A stretch of DNA of 64,000 nucleotides from Geopseudomonas aromaticivorans (lineage in GTDB: Bacteria; Pseudomonadota; Gammaproteobacteria; Pseudomonadales; Pseudomonadaceae). Position 1 is the first letter of the stretch, and each line of letters begins with the position of its first letter. The notes beneath the pieces are model-generated. The model saw only the letters and a list, made by a program, of their open reading frames with translations, was not told where the DNA came from and made no database searches. Location of the stretch: contig NZ_JAHRGL010000062.1 in the NCBI RefSeq assembly GCF_019097855.1, positions 62,001-126,000 of the forward strand. Reading direction: 5' to 3'. Shown here piece by piece: positions 39,003 through 48,278 of this stretch. Made by a program: the position numbers and the translations under genes.

Positions 39003-39650
39003 TTACTTGATCGCGCCGAACAGCCAGGGGCTGCTCTGCTGATGCTTGGCTTCGAACGCCTTGATCGCCTCGGCATCCTGCAGGGTCAGGCCGATGTCGT
39101 CCAGACCGTTGAGCAGGCAGTGCTTGCGGAACGGATCGATGTCGAAGGACAGCACCTTGCCGTCCGGACGGGTCACGGTCTGCGCCGCCAGGTCGACGGT
39201 CAGCTGGTAGCCCTCGCTGGCCTCGCACTGCTGGAACAGCTCGTCCACTTCCGCTTCCGGCAGGATGATCGGCAGCAGGCCGTTCTTGAAGCTGTTGTTG
39301 AAGAAGATGTCGGCGTAGCTCGGCGCGATGATGGTGCGGAAGCCGTACTCTTCCAGCGCCCACGGCGCGTGTTCTCGGGAGGAGCCGCAGCCGAAGTTCT
39401 CGCGGGCCAGCAGCACGCTGGCGCCCTGGTAGCGCGGGAAGTTCAGCACGAAGTCCTTATTCACCGGACGGCTCGAGCAGTCCTGGTTCGGCTGGCCGAC
39501 GTCCAGGTAGCGCCACTCGTCGAACAGGTTGGGGCCGAAGCCGGTGCGCTTGATGGATTTCAGGAACTGCTTGGGAATGATCTGGTCGGTGTCGACGTTG
39601 GCGCGATCCAGCGGGCAGACCAGGCCGGTGTGTTGGGTAAAGGCTTTCAT
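39003..39650 (-). CDS. leuD: 3-isopropylmalate dehydratase small subunit
   Basis: This small subunit (215 residues) pairs with LeuC to isomerise 2-isopropylmalate to 3-isopropylmalate. Motifs are [11 protein letters not shown] and [12 protein letters not shown]. It lies 11 bases after leuC and 64 bases before leuB. Confidence 0.98.
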   Translation of the reverse strand: MKAFTQHTGLVCPLDRANVDTDQIIPKQFLKSIKRTGFGPNLFDEWRYLDVGQPNQDCSSRPVNKDFVLNFPRYQGASVLLARENFGCGSSREHAPWALEEYGFRTIIAPSYADIFFNNSFKNGLLPIILPEAEVDELFQQCEASEGYQLTVDLAAQTVTRPDGKVLSFDIDPFRKHCLLNGLDDIGLTLQDAEAIKAFEAKHQQSSPWLFGAIK

Positions 39651-39661
39651 TCAGGCATTCC

Positions 39662-41086
39662 TCAGTTCAGCAGCTCACGCACATCGACGAAGTGACCGGT
39701 CACCGCGGCGGCGGCGGCCATGGCCGGGCTGACCAGATGGGTACGCCCGCCGGCACCCTGACGGCCTTCGAAGTTGCGGTTGGAGGTGGAAGCGCAATGC
39801 TCGCCGCTCTCCAGGCGGTCCGGGTTCATCGCCAGGCACATGGAGCAGCCCGGCTCGCGCCATTCGAAGCCGGCCTCGATGAAGATCTTGTCCAGCCCCT
39901 CGGCCTCGGCCTGCGCCTTGACCAGGCCGGAGCCCGGCACCACCAGCGCCTGCTTGACGGTGGCGGCGACCTTGCGGCCCTTGGCCACCACGGCGGCGGC
40001 ACGCAGGTCCTCGATGCGCGAGTTGGTGCAGGAGCCGATGAACACGCGATCCAGCTGGATCGAGGTGATCGGCTGGTCGGCGGTCAGACCCATGTACTTG
40101 AGGGCGCGAACGATGGAGTCGCGCTTGACCGGATCGGCCTCGTTGGCCGGGTTCGGCACCTTGGCGTCGACCGGCAGGACCATCTCCGGCGAGGTGCCCC
40201 AGCTGACCTGCGGCTTGATCTGTTCAGCCTGCAGTTCGACCACGGTGTCGAAGTGGGCGTCGGCGTCGGACACCAAGCCCTTCCACTGCGCCACGGCGGC
40301 ATCCCAGTCGGCGCCCTTGGGCGCGAAGGTGCGGCCCTCGACGTAGGCGATGGTCTTGTCGTCCACGGCGACCAGACCGACGCGCGCGCCGGCCTCGATG
40401 GCCATGTTGCAGATGGTCATGCGGCCTTCCATCGACAGGTCGCGGATCGCGCTGCCGGCGAACTCCAGGGCATGGCCGTTGCCGCCGGCGGTGCCGATCT
40501 TGCCGATGATCGCCAGCACGATGTCCTTGGCGGTGACGCCGGCGGGCAACTGGCCCTCCACGCGCACCTGCATGTTCTTCATCTTCTTGGCCACCAGGCA
40601 CTGGGTCGCCAGCACGTGCTCGACCTCGGAGGTACCGATGCCGTGGGCCAGCGCGCCGAAGGCGCCATGGGTGGAGGTGTGCGAGTCGCCGCAGACCACG
40701 GTCATCCCCGGCAGGGTGGCGCCCTGCTCCGGACCGACCACATGGACGATGCCCTGGCGGCGGTCGTTCATCTTGAACTCGAGGATGCCGAAGTCATCGC
40801 AGTTCTCGTCGAGGGTCTGCACCTGCAGGCGCGACACCTCGTCGTGGATCGACTCCAGGCCGCCCTGGCGCTCGGCCTTGGTGGTCGGCACGTTGTGGTC
40901 CGGGGTGGCGATATTGGCGTCGACGCGCCACGGCTTGCGCCCGGCCAGGCGCAGGCCCTCGAAGGCCTGCGGCGAGGTCACTTCATGGAGGATCTGGCGG
41001 TCGATGTAGATCAGCGCCGAGCCATCGTCGCGCTGCTTGACCAGGTGCATGTCCCAGAGCTTGTCGTAAAGCGTCTTGCCGGCCAC
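39662..41086 (-). CDS. leuC: 3-isopropylmalate dehydratase large subunit
   Basis: This aconitase-family [4Fe-4S] enzyme has 474 residues. Cluster ligands are the Cys of G-S-C-T-N-S-R and the two of [10 protein letters not shown]. The D-H-N-V-P-T and [11 protein letters not shown] motifs are intact. It starts at GTG 41086 with AGGAG about 8 bases upstream; in-frame sequence beyond that is antisense to the LysR gene. It is divergent from that regulator. Confidence 0.97.
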   Translation of the reverse strand: MAGKTLYDKLWDMHLVKQRDDGSALIYIDRQILHEVTSPQAFEGLRLAGRKPWRVDANIATPDHNVPTTKAERQGGLESIHDEVSRLQVQTLDENCDDFGILEFKMNDRRQGIVHVVGPEQGATLPGMTVVCGDSHTSTHGAFGALAHGIGTSEVEHVLATQCLVAKKMKNMQVRVEGQLPAGVTAKDIVLAIIGKIGTAGGNGHALEFAGSAIRDLSMEGRMTICNMAIEAGARVGLVAVDDKTIAYVEGRTFAPKGADWDAAVAQWKGLVSDADAHFDTVVELQAEQIKPQVSWGTSPEMVLPVDAKVPNPANEADPVKRDSIVRALKYMGLTADQPITSIQLDRVFIGSCTNSRIEDLRAAAVVAKGRKVAATVKQALVVPGSGLVKAQAEAEGLDKIFIEAGFEWREPGCSMCLAMNPDRLESGEHCASTSNRNFEGRQGAGGRTHLVSPAMAAAAAVTGHFVDVRELLN

Positions 41087-41154
41087 GGGGGAACTCCTCA
41101 TCGGTTGTTGCTGTATGCCCACAGGGCTTGTGCGGTCGATGCTAGGGGCTTGCC

Positions 41155-41194
41155 TTGGATAACACAAATTCATATTTTTCATGCTTTGGATAAC
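41155..41194. promoter_or_regulatory. Direct repeat TTGGATAAC in the leuC-lysR divergent region
   Basis: Two exact copies of TTGGATAAC lie at 41155-41163 and 41186-41194, a 31-base period (three helical turns). They flank an AT-rich stretch (CATATTTTTCATG). This is a plausible binding site for the adjacent LysR protein, controlling leuCDB and itself. Confidence 0.45.
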
Positions 41195-41210
41195 CAATGG
41201 GAATCCGAGC

Positions 41211-42086
41211 ATGGACCTGGCCAGCCTCGACACCTTCATCGCCATCGCCGAAACCGGCAGCTTTTCCGCTGCCGGCGAACGTCTGCACCTGTCGCAGCCG
41301 GCAGTCAGCAAGCGCATCGCCGCCCTCGAGCAGCAGCTCGATGCCCGCCTGTTCGACCGCATCGGCCGCGAGATCGGCCTGACCGAGGCCGGCCGCGCCC
41401 TGCTACCGCGCGCTCGCCAGGTGCTCAACGTGCTGGACGACACCCGGCGAGCCCTGAGCAACCTCAACGGCGACGTCGGCGGCCGACTGACCCTGGCCAC
41501 CAGCCACCACATCGGCCTGCACCGTCTGCCGCCATTATTGCGCGCCTTCACCCGCGCCCATCCGCAGGTGGCGCTGGACATCCGCTTTCTCGACTCGGAA
41601 GTGGCCTACGAGGAGGTGCTGCACGGGCGCACCGAACTGGCGGTGATCACCCTCGCCCCGCACACCGCTGCACCGGTGCGCGCGGTGCCGGTGTGGGACG
41701 ACCCACTGGACTTCGTCGCCGCCCCCGAACACCCGCTGGTTCACGGCGGAGCGGTGACGCTGGCCGAGGTGGCGCGCTATCCGGCGGTGTTCCCTGGCGA
41801 GAACACCTTCACCCACCATATCGTCCAGCGCCTTTTCGAGGAGGCCGGCCTGAAGCCCAACGTGAGCATGAGCACCAACTATCTGGAGACCATCAAGATG
41901 CTGGTGTCCATCGGTCTGGCCTGGAGCGTGCTGCCGCGCACCATGCTCGACGAGCAGGTGGCGCGCCTGGCGCTGGGCGAGATCCAGCTGAGCCGCCAGC
42001 TCGGCTACATCGTGCACACCGAGCGCACCCTGTCCAACGCCGCGCGGGCTTTCATGCAACTGCTGGACACGGCGGGCAAACCGTAG
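41211..42086 (+). CDS. LysR-family regulator divergent from leuCDB
   Basis: This encodes 291 residues. The N-terminal helix-turn-helix reads [24 protein letters not shown] (residues ~8-31), and the effector domain runs from ~90. Position beside leuC suggests control of leucine synthesis, as with leucine-linked LysR genes in other genera; the effector is not known. The ATG at 41211 is preferred over one at 41181, which would lie inside the TTGGATAAC region. Its TAG stop falls inside the GTAG end of the palindromic element. Confidence 0.88.
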   Translation: MDLASLDTFIAIAETGSFSAAGERLHLSQPAVSKRIAALEQQLDARLFDRIGREIGLTEAGRALLPRARQVLNVLDDTRRALSNLNGDVGGRLTLATSHHIGLHRLPPLLRAFTRAHPQVALDIRFLDSEVAYEEVLHGRTELAVITLAPHTAAPVRAVPVWDDPLDFVAAPEHPLVHGGAVTLAEVARYPAVFPGENTFTHHIVQRLFEEAGLKPNVSMSTNYLETIKMLVSIGLAWSVLPRTMLDEQVARLALGEIQLSRQLGYIVHTERTLSNAARAFMQLLDTAGKP

Positions 42087-42142
42087 GGTGCGCCTGCGCA
42101 CCAAGCCCCGGCACATTGACCGGTGCGCGCGGCGCACCCTAC
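42083..42142. repeat. Bipartite palindromic element, copy 2 (GTAGGGTGCGC...GCGCACCCTAC)
   Basis: Hairpin one is GTAGGGTGCGCCTGCGCACC (42083-42102). After a 19-base spacer, hairpin two is GGTGCGCG...CGCACCCTAC (42122-42142). The left GTAG supplies the TAG stop of the LysR gene; the right CTAC supplies the TAG stop of the convergent dus gene. It probably acts as a shared bidirectional terminator. Confidence 0.85.
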
Positions 42143-43119
42143 GCGGGAATGGCCGCGGGGTGAGACAGCTCCGCGTGGCGCAGCCCGAACAGCGCATCCA
42201 GCCGCGCGCAGTCGTTGTCGCGGCGGATGCTGTCGAACAGCGCCTGCGCCTCGGGATAGCTGCGCGTCAGCATCGCCAGCCACTGCTTGAGTCGCCCCGG
42301 CGCATAGCGCGGGGCGAGCTTCTGCCGGGCCTTGCGCCAGAACAGTTGCAGCAGCGGTTGCAGCTCGCCCCAGCTCAACGGCTCGGGCTCGCGGCCGGCG
42401 CTGGCGGCGGCGATCTGCCGGGCCAGGTCCGGACGCGACACCAGCCCGCGGCCGAGCATGATGTTGTCCGCCCCGCTGATTTCGCGACAGCGCCGCCAGT
42501 CGTCCACCGTCCAGATCTCGCCATTGGCATAGACCGGCACCTTGACCGCCTCCTGCACCCGCGCCACCCACTCCCAGTGCGCCGGCGGCTTGTAGCCGTC
42601 GAGCTTGGTGCGGGCGTGCACCACCAGCATGGACGCGCCACCGTCGACCAGCGCCCGCGCGCAGTCCAGCGCGCCGTCGGGGCTGTCGTAGCCCAGGCGC
42701 ATCTTCGCCGTCAGCGGCACCCCGGCCGGCAGCGTGGCCCTGACTTCGTGGGCGATGGCATGCAGCAGCTCGGGCTCCTTGAGCAGCACCGCACCGCCCC
42801 GCGACTTGTTCACCGTCTTGGCCGGGCAGCCGAAGTTGAGATCGACCACCGACGCACCGAGGCTGGCGGCGAAAGCGGCGTTGTCGGCCAGGCAGGCGGG
42901 ATCGGAGCCGAGCAGCTGCAGGCGCAGCGGCGTGCCGCTGGCGGTGCGCCAGCCGCTGTCCAGCTCGGGCGCCAGCTTGCGGAAGTTCGCCAGCGGCAGC
43001 AGACGGTCGCAGACGCGGACGAACTCGCTGACGCACCAGTCGACGCCGCCGACCTCGGTCAGCAGCTCGCGGAGGATTTCATCGACCAGCCCCTCCATGG
43101 GCGCCAGGGCAATCTGCAC
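42139..43119 (-). CDS. dusC: tRNA-dihydrouridine synthase (DusC-type)
   Basis: This FMN enzyme (326 residues) reduces a uridine in tRNA to dihydrouridine. A-P-M-E-G at the N-terminus, catalytic Cys98 in [17 protein letters not shown] and V-H-A-R-T motifs are present. Opening with A-L-A-P-M-E-G rather than A-P-M-A-G and the C-terminal K-Q-W-L-A-M-L suit DusC, which modifies U16 in E. coli; that specificity is inferred. Its stop codon lies in copy 2 of the palindromic element. Confidence 0.9.
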   Translation of the reverse strand: MQIALAPMEGLVDEILRELLTEVGGVDWCVSEFVRVCDRLLPLANFRKLAPELDSGWRTASGTPLRLQLLGSDPACLADNAAFAASLGASVVDLNFGCPAKTVNKSRGGAVLLKEPELLHAIAHEVRATLPAGVPLTAKMRLGYDSPDGALDCARALVDGGASMLVVHARTKLDGYKPPAHWEWVARVQEAVKVPVYANGEIWTVDDWRRCREISGADNIMLGRGLVSRPDLARQIAAASAGREPEPLSWGELQPLLQLFWRKARQKLAPRYAPGRLKQWLAMLTRSYPEAQALFDSIRRDNDCARLDALFGLRHAELSHPAAIPA

Positions 43120-43175
43120 GGGGGAATTCTCGGGAAAAAACGAAGGGCGCGGATTCTAGCAAGCCAGGCCAGCGC

Positions 43176-43241
43176 GTAGGGTGCGCCATACGCACCATTG
43201 CGGATGCGGGGAAATCCGGCGGTGCGCGTGGCGCACCCTAC
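43176..43241. repeat. Bipartite palindromic element, copy 3 (GTAGGGTGCGC...GCGCACCCTAC)
   Basis: Hairpin one is GTAGGGTGCGC...GCACC (43176-43196). Hairpin two is GGTGCGCGTGGCGCACCCTAC (43221-43241), with a 24-base spacer. The right CTAC supplies the TAG stop of the thioesterase gene. It lies between dusC and the thioesterase gene. Confidence 0.85.
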
Positions 43242-43675
43242 AGGGCAGGCACCAGCGCACGACCATAGCGCTCGATGAACTCCGCCGGCATACGCCGCGG
43301 CTTGCCGCTGGACAGCTCGATGCAGGCGAAGCGGGTGCGCGCGCGCAGCAGGGTCGCGCCATCGGCCGGACGCCACAGCTGGAACTGGCGCTGCATGCTC
43401 AGTCGGCCGTCCGAGGCGACGACCCAGGTGCCCAGCTGCAGGCGCTCACCCTGACGGGCAGCGGCCAGGTAGTCGATCTCGTGGCGCACCACCGCCATGG
43501 CCCGGTCGAGCCGCCGGTAGTCATCGATGGAAAGGCCCAGGCTGCGCGAGTGCGCCCAGGCACACTGCTCCATCCAGCCGACGTAGACCGTGTTGTTGGC
43601 ATGACCGAGGGCGTCGATATGTTCGGCGCCGACCTCGATCTCCAGCACGAACGGCGCCGGCAGCTCCCAGCTCAT
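43238..43675 (-). CDS. Hotdog-fold acyl-CoA thioesterase (4HBT family)
   Basis: This encodes 145 residues. The signature H-I-D-A-L-G-H-A-N-N-T-V-Y-V-G-W-M-E-Q contains the catalytic Asp of the 4-hydroxybenzoyl-CoA thioesterase/YbgC type. It should hydrolyse an acyl-CoA, chain length unknown. The start at 43675 overlaps the eda stop by four bases, so it is translationally coupled to that gene. The stop lies in the palindromic element. Confidence 0.9.
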   Translation of the reverse strand: MSWELPAPFVLEIEVGAEHIDALGHANNTVYVGWMEQCAWAHSRSLGLSIDDYRRLDRAMAVVRHEIDYLAAARQGERLQLGTWVVASDGRLSMQRQFQLWRPADGATLLRARTRFACIELSSGKPRRMPAEFIERYGRALVPAL

Positions 43676-44322
43676 GCACCGCGCTCCAGACTGGCGGACA
43701 GCGCGCAGGCCTCCTGCGCCAGCTGGGTGATCTGGTCCCAGGCCCGTGCGCGCACCAGGCTGCTCGGCGCCACCCAGGTACCGCCGACGCAGGCGACGTT
43801 GGGCAGGCGCAGGAAGGTCGACAGGTTGTCCACCGTGATGCCGCCGGTCGGGCAGAAACGAATACCGTTGAACGGCTCCTTGAAGCTTTTCAGCATCTTC
43901 ACGCTGGCGTCGCCGTTGGCCGGGAACAGCTTGAGCGAGCGGTAGCCCTTCTCGATGGCGAACAGCACCTCGGAGGGCGTCATCGCCCCCGGCAGGTAGG
44001 GCAGCCCGCACGTCTCCGCGGCCTCGGCCAGGCGCTCGGTGCAGCCGGGACTGACGATGAACTGCGCGCCGGCAGCGCGGGCCTCGGCGAACTGCGCAGC
44101 ATGGATTACCGTGCCGGCGCCGACCAGCAGCTGCGGCAGTTCCTGACGGATCGCCGCCAGCGCCTCCAGCGCCCGCGGCGTGCGCAGGGTCACTTCCAGC
44201 ACCTCGATGCCGCCGGCATACAGGGCGCGCGCCAGATCGACCGCCAGACCGGCATCCTCGATCACCAGCACCGGCAGGACCGGGCGCGCCCGCTTCAGCA
44301 CGTCATCCATTGTCAGACTCAT
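43672..44322 (-). CDS. eda: KDPG aldolase (Entner-Doudoroff)
   Basis: This enzyme splits 2-keto-3-deoxy-6-phosphogluconate to pyruvate and glyceraldehyde-3-phosphate (216 residues). The catalytic Glu43 (E-V-L-E-V-T-L-R-T) and Schiff-base Lys131 (S-L-K-L-F-P-A) are present. The GGGAGGA ribosome site places the start at 44322: a second ATG two codons upstream abuts the site with no spacing. It lies 2 bases after edd. Confidence 0.96.
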   Translation of the reverse strand: MSLTMDDVLKRARPVLPVLVIEDAGLAVDLARALYAGGIEVLEVTLRTPRALEALAAIRQELPQLLVGAGTVIHAAQFAEARAAGAQFIVSPGCTERLAEAAETCGLPYLPGAMTPSEVLFAIEKGYRSLKLFPANGDASVKMLKSFKEPFNGIRFCPTGGITVDNLSTFLRLPNVACVGGTWVAPSSLVRARAWDQITQLAQEACALSASLERGA

Positions 44323-44324
44323 CT

Positions 44325-46139
44325 TCATTCCTCCCAGTCCACAATCGAACCGCCCCGGTCGGCCGGTCCCGCCAGCCGCCGTTGCAGATTGAACAATTCC
44401 AGGCCGTAACCGACCGCCTGCGGCTGGTTCGGTTTGCGCGGGGTACGCGCCGCCCATTCGGCGGCGTCGACGACGACCGCCAGCACCCCGCGCCGCGCAT
44501 CCACCTCGAGCAGATCGCCGTCGCGCAACAGGGCCAGCGCGCCGCCAGCCGCCGCCTCAGGGGTGACGTGCAACGCTGCCGGTACCTGCCCGGACGCTCC
44601 GGACAGCCGGCCATCGGTAACCAGCGCGACCCGCTGGCCAGCCGCTTGCAGGTTGGCCAGCAACGGCATCAGCTTGTGCAGCTCGGGCATGCCGTTGGCG
44701 CGCGGCCCCTGGAAGCGCACCACCAGCACCAGATCGCCGCTCAGCTCGCCGGCCTGGTAGGCCACCTGTACCGCTTCCTGACAGTCGAAGACGCGCGCCG
44801 GCGCGCGCACCTGCCAGTGCGCCGGATCCACCGCCGAGGTCTTCAGCTGGGCGCGGCCCAGATTGCCCTCGAGCAGCACCAGCCCGCCTTCGGGCGCGAA
44901 GGGCTCGGCCAGCGGCCGCACGATGTCAGGCGCCGGGCTCTGCGCCGGCAGCTCGCGCCAGGCCAGCCGGTCGTTATCCAGCCAGGGCTCGCGGGAATAG
45001 TCGGCCAGGCTCTCGCCGGCGACGGTCGGCACCTCGCCGTGCATCAGACCGCCGCCGAGCAGTTCGCGGATGATCCACGCCGGGCCACCGGCGGCCTGGA
45101 ACTGGTTCACGTCGGCCTTGCCGTTGGGATAGACGCGCGCCAGCAGCGGCACCACCTTGGACAGCGCGGCGAAATCCTCCCACAGCAGCTCGTAGCCAGC
45201 GGCGCGGGCGATGGCCGGCAGGTGCAGACCATGGTTGGTCGAGCCGCCGCTGGCCAGCAGCGCCGCCACGCCGTTGACCAGCACCCGCGCATCCACCTGG
45301 CGACCCAACGGCAGCCAGCGCTCGCCCTGCCGACTGTTGCGCGCCACCAAACGTGCCGCCTCGGCAGTCAGCAGCGGGCGCAACGCCGATTCCGGCGGCG
45401 CGAAGGCGCTGCCCGGCACGTGCAGGCCCATGGCCTCCATCAGCAGCTGGTTGGTATTGGCGGTGCCATAGAAGGTGCAGGTGCCCGGTGCATGGTAGGC
45501 ACCCAGCTCGGCCTCGAGCAGCTCCTCGCGACTGGCCTCGCCGCGCGCATAGCGCTGGCGCACCGCCGCCTTCTCGCTGTTGGAGAGCCCCGAGGGCATC
45601 GGCCCGGCCGGCACGAACACCGCCGGCAGATGGCCGAAACGCAGCGCGCCGATCAGCAGGCCGGGGACGATCTTGTCGCACACGCCCAGATACAGGCCGC
45701 CGTCGAAGATCGCATGGGTCAGGCCGATGGCAGCGGCCTGGGCGATCAAGTCGCGGGAGAACAGCGACAGCTGCATGCCGGCCATGCCCTGGGTGATGCC
45801 GTCGCACATGGCCGGCACCCCGGCGGCGAACTGCGCGCTGGCGCCGACACGGGCCAGCGCGGCCTTGAGCTGCTCGGGGTAGTCGTGCAGCGGCTGGTGC
45901 GCGGAGAGCAGATCGTTGTAGCTGGAGACGATGGCGATATGCGGCGAGCCGCCCTGGCGCATGATCAGCTGTGCATCGTGTGGCTGTGCCGCCAGCGCAT
46001 GGGCCAGGTTGGAGCAACCGATCTGCCGGCGCGGCTCGCGCTCCACGGCCTCGTCCAGGTGCGCCAGGTAGCGCGCACGGCGCTCGGCCGAGCGGGCGGC
46101 AATACGGGCGGTCACCGCCTCGACAACGGGATGCAGCAT
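44325..46139 (-). CDS. edd: Phosphogluconate dehydratase
   Basis: This [4Fe-4S] dehydratase turns 6-phosphogluconate into KDPG (604 residues). IlvD/Edd motifs [22 protein letters not shown] and [11 protein letters not shown] are present. Length equals other Pseudomonas Edd. It pairs with eda two bases downstream; pgl is 123 bases upstream on the same strand. Confidence 0.97.
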   Translation of the reverse strand: MLHPVVEAVTARIAARSAERRARYLAHLDEAVEREPRRQIGCSNLAHALAAQPHDAQLIMRQGGSPHIAIVSSYNDLLSAHQPLHDYPEQLKAALARVGASAQFAAGVPAMCDGITQGMAGMQLSLFSRDLIAQAAAIGLTHAIFDGGLYLGVCDKIVPGLLIGALRFGHLPAVFVPAGPMPSGLSNSEKAAVRQRYARGEASREELLEAELGAYHAPGTCTFYGTANTNQLLMEAMGLHVPGSAFAPPESALRPLLTAEAARLVARNSRQGERWLPLGRQVDARVLVNGVAALLASGGSTNHGLHLPAIARAAGYELLWEDFAALSKVVPLLARVYPNGKADVNQFQAAGGPAWIIRELLGGGLMHGEVPTVAGESLADYSREPWLDNDRLAWRELPAQSPAPDIVRPLAEPFAPEGGLVLLEGNLGRAQLKTSAVDPAHWQVRAPARVFDCQEAVQVAYQAGELSGDLVLVVRFQGPRANGMPELHKLMPLLANLQAAGQRVALVTDGRLSGASGQVPAALHVTPEAAAGGALALLRDGDLLEVDARRGVLAVVVDAAEWAARTPRKPNQPQAVGYGLELFNLQRRLAGPADRGGSIVDWEE

Positions 46140-46262
46140 GGCGACTCCTCGACAGAAGGCGTGGGGACGCGAGCATGCCGCCGCGCAGCGAAACCCGTCC
46201 CGTGAGGCGTTCAGTTTACCAGCACCGCGAATACCCGAGTGCAGTCGTCGTGCACTGGCCGC

Positions 46263-46946
46263 TCAGGGCGCCCAGTGGATCTGCAGGCGACCACCGGCCT
46301 GCTGCACCAGCGCGTGCACCGGCAGCTGGCGGGTCTCCGGCTGATCGGCAAGCACCGCCTCGAGCACTTCGCGCTTGGCACCGCCGAATACCAGCAGGCC
46401 CAGCCAGTCGCTGCGCAGCAGCAGGGCAAGATTGCTGCTCAGGCGTACCTGCGGCGCGACCGGTGCCGCGCCGACCAACGCCGACGGCGATGCGCCATCG
46501 GCCAGTGCAGCCGTCAGTCCGGGCATCCCTGGAAACAGCGAGGCGATATGGCCATCTTCACCCATACCCAGCAGCACCGCGGTCAATGGCAACCAGCCAG
46601 CCAGCTGCTCGCCCCAGGCCTGCGCGGCCTGCTCCGGCGTCGGCCCCTGGCGCGGATCGAGGAGCCGGGCCTGCGGCAGGGCCGTGCGCAGCAGCTGCAG
46701 GTTGCTGGACGCAGCGTCCGCAGCCACCCAGCGCTCGTCGGTGGGACTGAGATCGACCCGCGACCAGTCCAGCGCCTCGCCAGCCAGACGGCCCAGCAGC
46801 GGCAGCGGGCTCTGTCCGCCGGCCAGCAGCAGGCGCGCCCGCCCGCCGGCCAACTGGTCGGCGCGCAGACGCGCGCCCAGTACCTGCGCCAGCTCGGCAG
46901 CGCAGGTGTCGCGGTCGGGATACAGACAAAGGACGGGAAAATTCAT
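46263..46946 (-). CDS. pgl: 6-phosphogluconolactonase
   Basis: This enzyme hydrolyses 6-phosphogluconolactone to 6-phosphogluconate (227 residues). G-G-Q-S-P-L-P-L, D-L-S-P-T-D-E-R-W-V and G-E-D-G-H-I-A-S-L-F-P-G are family signatures. The start at 46946 (M-N-F-P-V-L) replaces a longer frame to 46988. No zwf, glk or hexR gene is beside it, unlike the well-known pseudomonad clusters where zwf precedes pgl. Confidence 0.93.
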   Translation of the reverse strand: MNFPVLCLYPDRDTCAAELAQVLGARLRADQLAGGRARLLLAGGQSPLPLLGRLAGEALDWSRVDLSPTDERWVAADAASSNLQLLRTALPQARLLDPRQGPTPEQAAQAWGEQLAGWLPLTAVLLGMGEDGHIASLFPGMPGLTAALADGASPSALVGAAPVAPQVRLSSNLALLLRSDWLGLLVFGGAKREVLEAVLADQPETRQLPVHALVQQAGGRLQIHWAP

Positions 46947-47016
46947 CCGGGACTTCCGCAGCAAGGAATGCCGAGCATGATGCGGCATTCAGCCTGGCGC
47001 GCAACAGCCGGACAGC

Positions 47017-47424
47017 TCAGCGCACGCCGTTATCGCGAAAGAAGGCGACGTAGGCCTTGTCGACCTTGAGGATATGGTGGACCAGCCAGTCGGCCAGCAA
47101 GTCGAGCGTCTCGTTGCCGGAGCGTTCGCCGGCATCGTGACGCTGCAGCAGATCCATGATCTGCGCGGTGAACTTGTCGTGCTGCGCCTTGTGCGCCGCG
47201 GTTTCCGGGTAGCCGAGGCGGTGGAAGATCTCTTCCTCGACGATGAAGTGATTCATGGTGTAGTCCACCAACCCCTCCAGCACCTCACCGATCGCCGCGC
47301 CATCCGCTTCGGCGCTGGCCAGGCTGTTGTACAGCTGGTTGGTCTTGTCCACCAGCCAGCGATGCTGCTCGTCGATCTGCGCAATTCCGACTTCGAGCTC
47401 GCTGCTCCACGGCATGAAAGTCAT
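47017..47424 (-). CDS. Bacteriohemerythrin
   Basis: This 135-residue di-iron protein binds oxygen reversibly. All iron ligands are visible: His21, His59, Glu63, His78, His82, His117 and Asp122. The W-S-S-E-L-E-V-G-I-A-Q-I-D-E-Q-H opening is typical. Stand-alone bacterial hemerythrins serve oxygen storage, sensing or delivery; this one has no fused signalling domain. Confidence 0.95.
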   Translation of the reverse strand: MTFMPWSSELEVGIAQIDEQHRWLVDKTNQLYNSLASAEADGAAIGEVLEGLVDYTMNHFIVEEEIFHRLGYPETAAHKAQHDKFTAQIMDLLQRHDAGERSGNETLDLLADWLVHHILKVDKAYVAFFRDNGVR

Positions 47425-47616
47425 GTCCTTGTCCTTCCCCTGCTGGTTGTCTTGTTATGTGAATGGCTGCCAGACAATCGCGGCATCGCCAGCTTATCCC
47501 ACACAAAAAATACGGACAACGATTGACAGGAGAATGCCGCGCCCCACCGCACAACCGGCAGCGTGACAGGCGAGACAAACAGGAGGCAGGGGATTTTTTT
47601 GCGGCAAAAACAAAAA

Positions 47617-47642
47617 GGGTCATTCCAAAATCGGAATGACCC
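47617..47642 (-). terminator. Terminator of the tRNA Ala-Glu-Ala-Glu operon
   Basis: A 10-bp stem (GGGTCATTCC / GGAATGACCC) followed on the minus strand by TTTTTGTTTTTG. Confidence 0.88.
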
Positions 47643-47665
47643 TCTTGATCCCAGAGCGGGAAAAT

Positions 47666-47741
47666 TGGCGTCCCCTAGGGGACTCGAACCCCTGTTACCG
47701 CCGTGAAAGGGCGGTGTCCTAGGCCACTAGACGAAGGGGAC
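47666..47741 (-). tRNA. tRNA-Glu (TTC), distal copy
   Basis: A 76-base tRNA with acceptor GTCCCCT/AGGGGAC, anticodon loop CTTTCAC (TTC) and encoded CCA. It repeats the copy at 47901-47976. Confidence 0.97.
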
Positions 47742-47780
47742 GTAAACCTTCGTACGATCCGCGTGCGAATCGCTGGAAAT

Positions 47781-47856
<76 letters not shown>

Positions 47857-47900
47857 GATACTGCTTCGGCTGCAGCCCTTGTTGGCGCTGCGCTGGAAAT

Positions 47901-47976
47901 TGGCGTCCCCTAGGGGACTCGAACCCCTGTTACCGCCGTGAAAGGGCGGTGTCCTAGGCCACTAGACGAAGGGGAC
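47901..47976 (-). tRNA. tRNA-Glu (TTC), proximal copy
   Basis: Matches the distal tRNA-Glu over the mature length; 76 bases with encoded CCA. It is part of a duplicated Ala-Glu unit. Confidence 0.97.
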
Positions 47977-48024
47977 TTAAACCTTCGTACAACCCGCCAG
48001 ACATTAGCGTGTTGCTGGATAATT

Positions 48025-48100
<76 letters not shown>

Positions 48101-48153
48101 ACTTTCGTGAGCTTCTTCACTTGCGAACCAGGTTCGTCGTGAAGACGGGGCGC

Positions 48154-48182
48154 ATGTTAATGGCGACCTGAAAACCCGTCAA
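48154..48182 (-). promoter_or_regulatory. Promoter of the tRNA Ala-Glu operon
   Basis: On the minus strand TTGACG, a 17-base spacer and TAACAT make a near-consensus sigma70 promoter. The discriminator (GCGCCCC) is GC-rich, as for stringently controlled genes. It lies between the gltX terminator and the tRNAs, so the tRNAs have their own promoter. Confidence 0.75.
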
Positions 48183-48244
48183 CACTTTTTTCGTTTTTCC
48201 CTGAAAAAATTTCGCAGGCAGAACAAACACTTACCTCAAGCAAA

Positions 48245-48271
48245 GGGATGGCGGGACTGGCCCGCCATCCC
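48245..48271 (-). terminator. Terminator of gltX
   Basis: An 11-bp stem (GGGATGGCGGG / CCCGCCATCCC) with a five-base loop directly after gltX; a short T run (TTTG) follows on the minus strand. Confidence 0.7.
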
Positions 48272-48278
48272 TGCCGGC

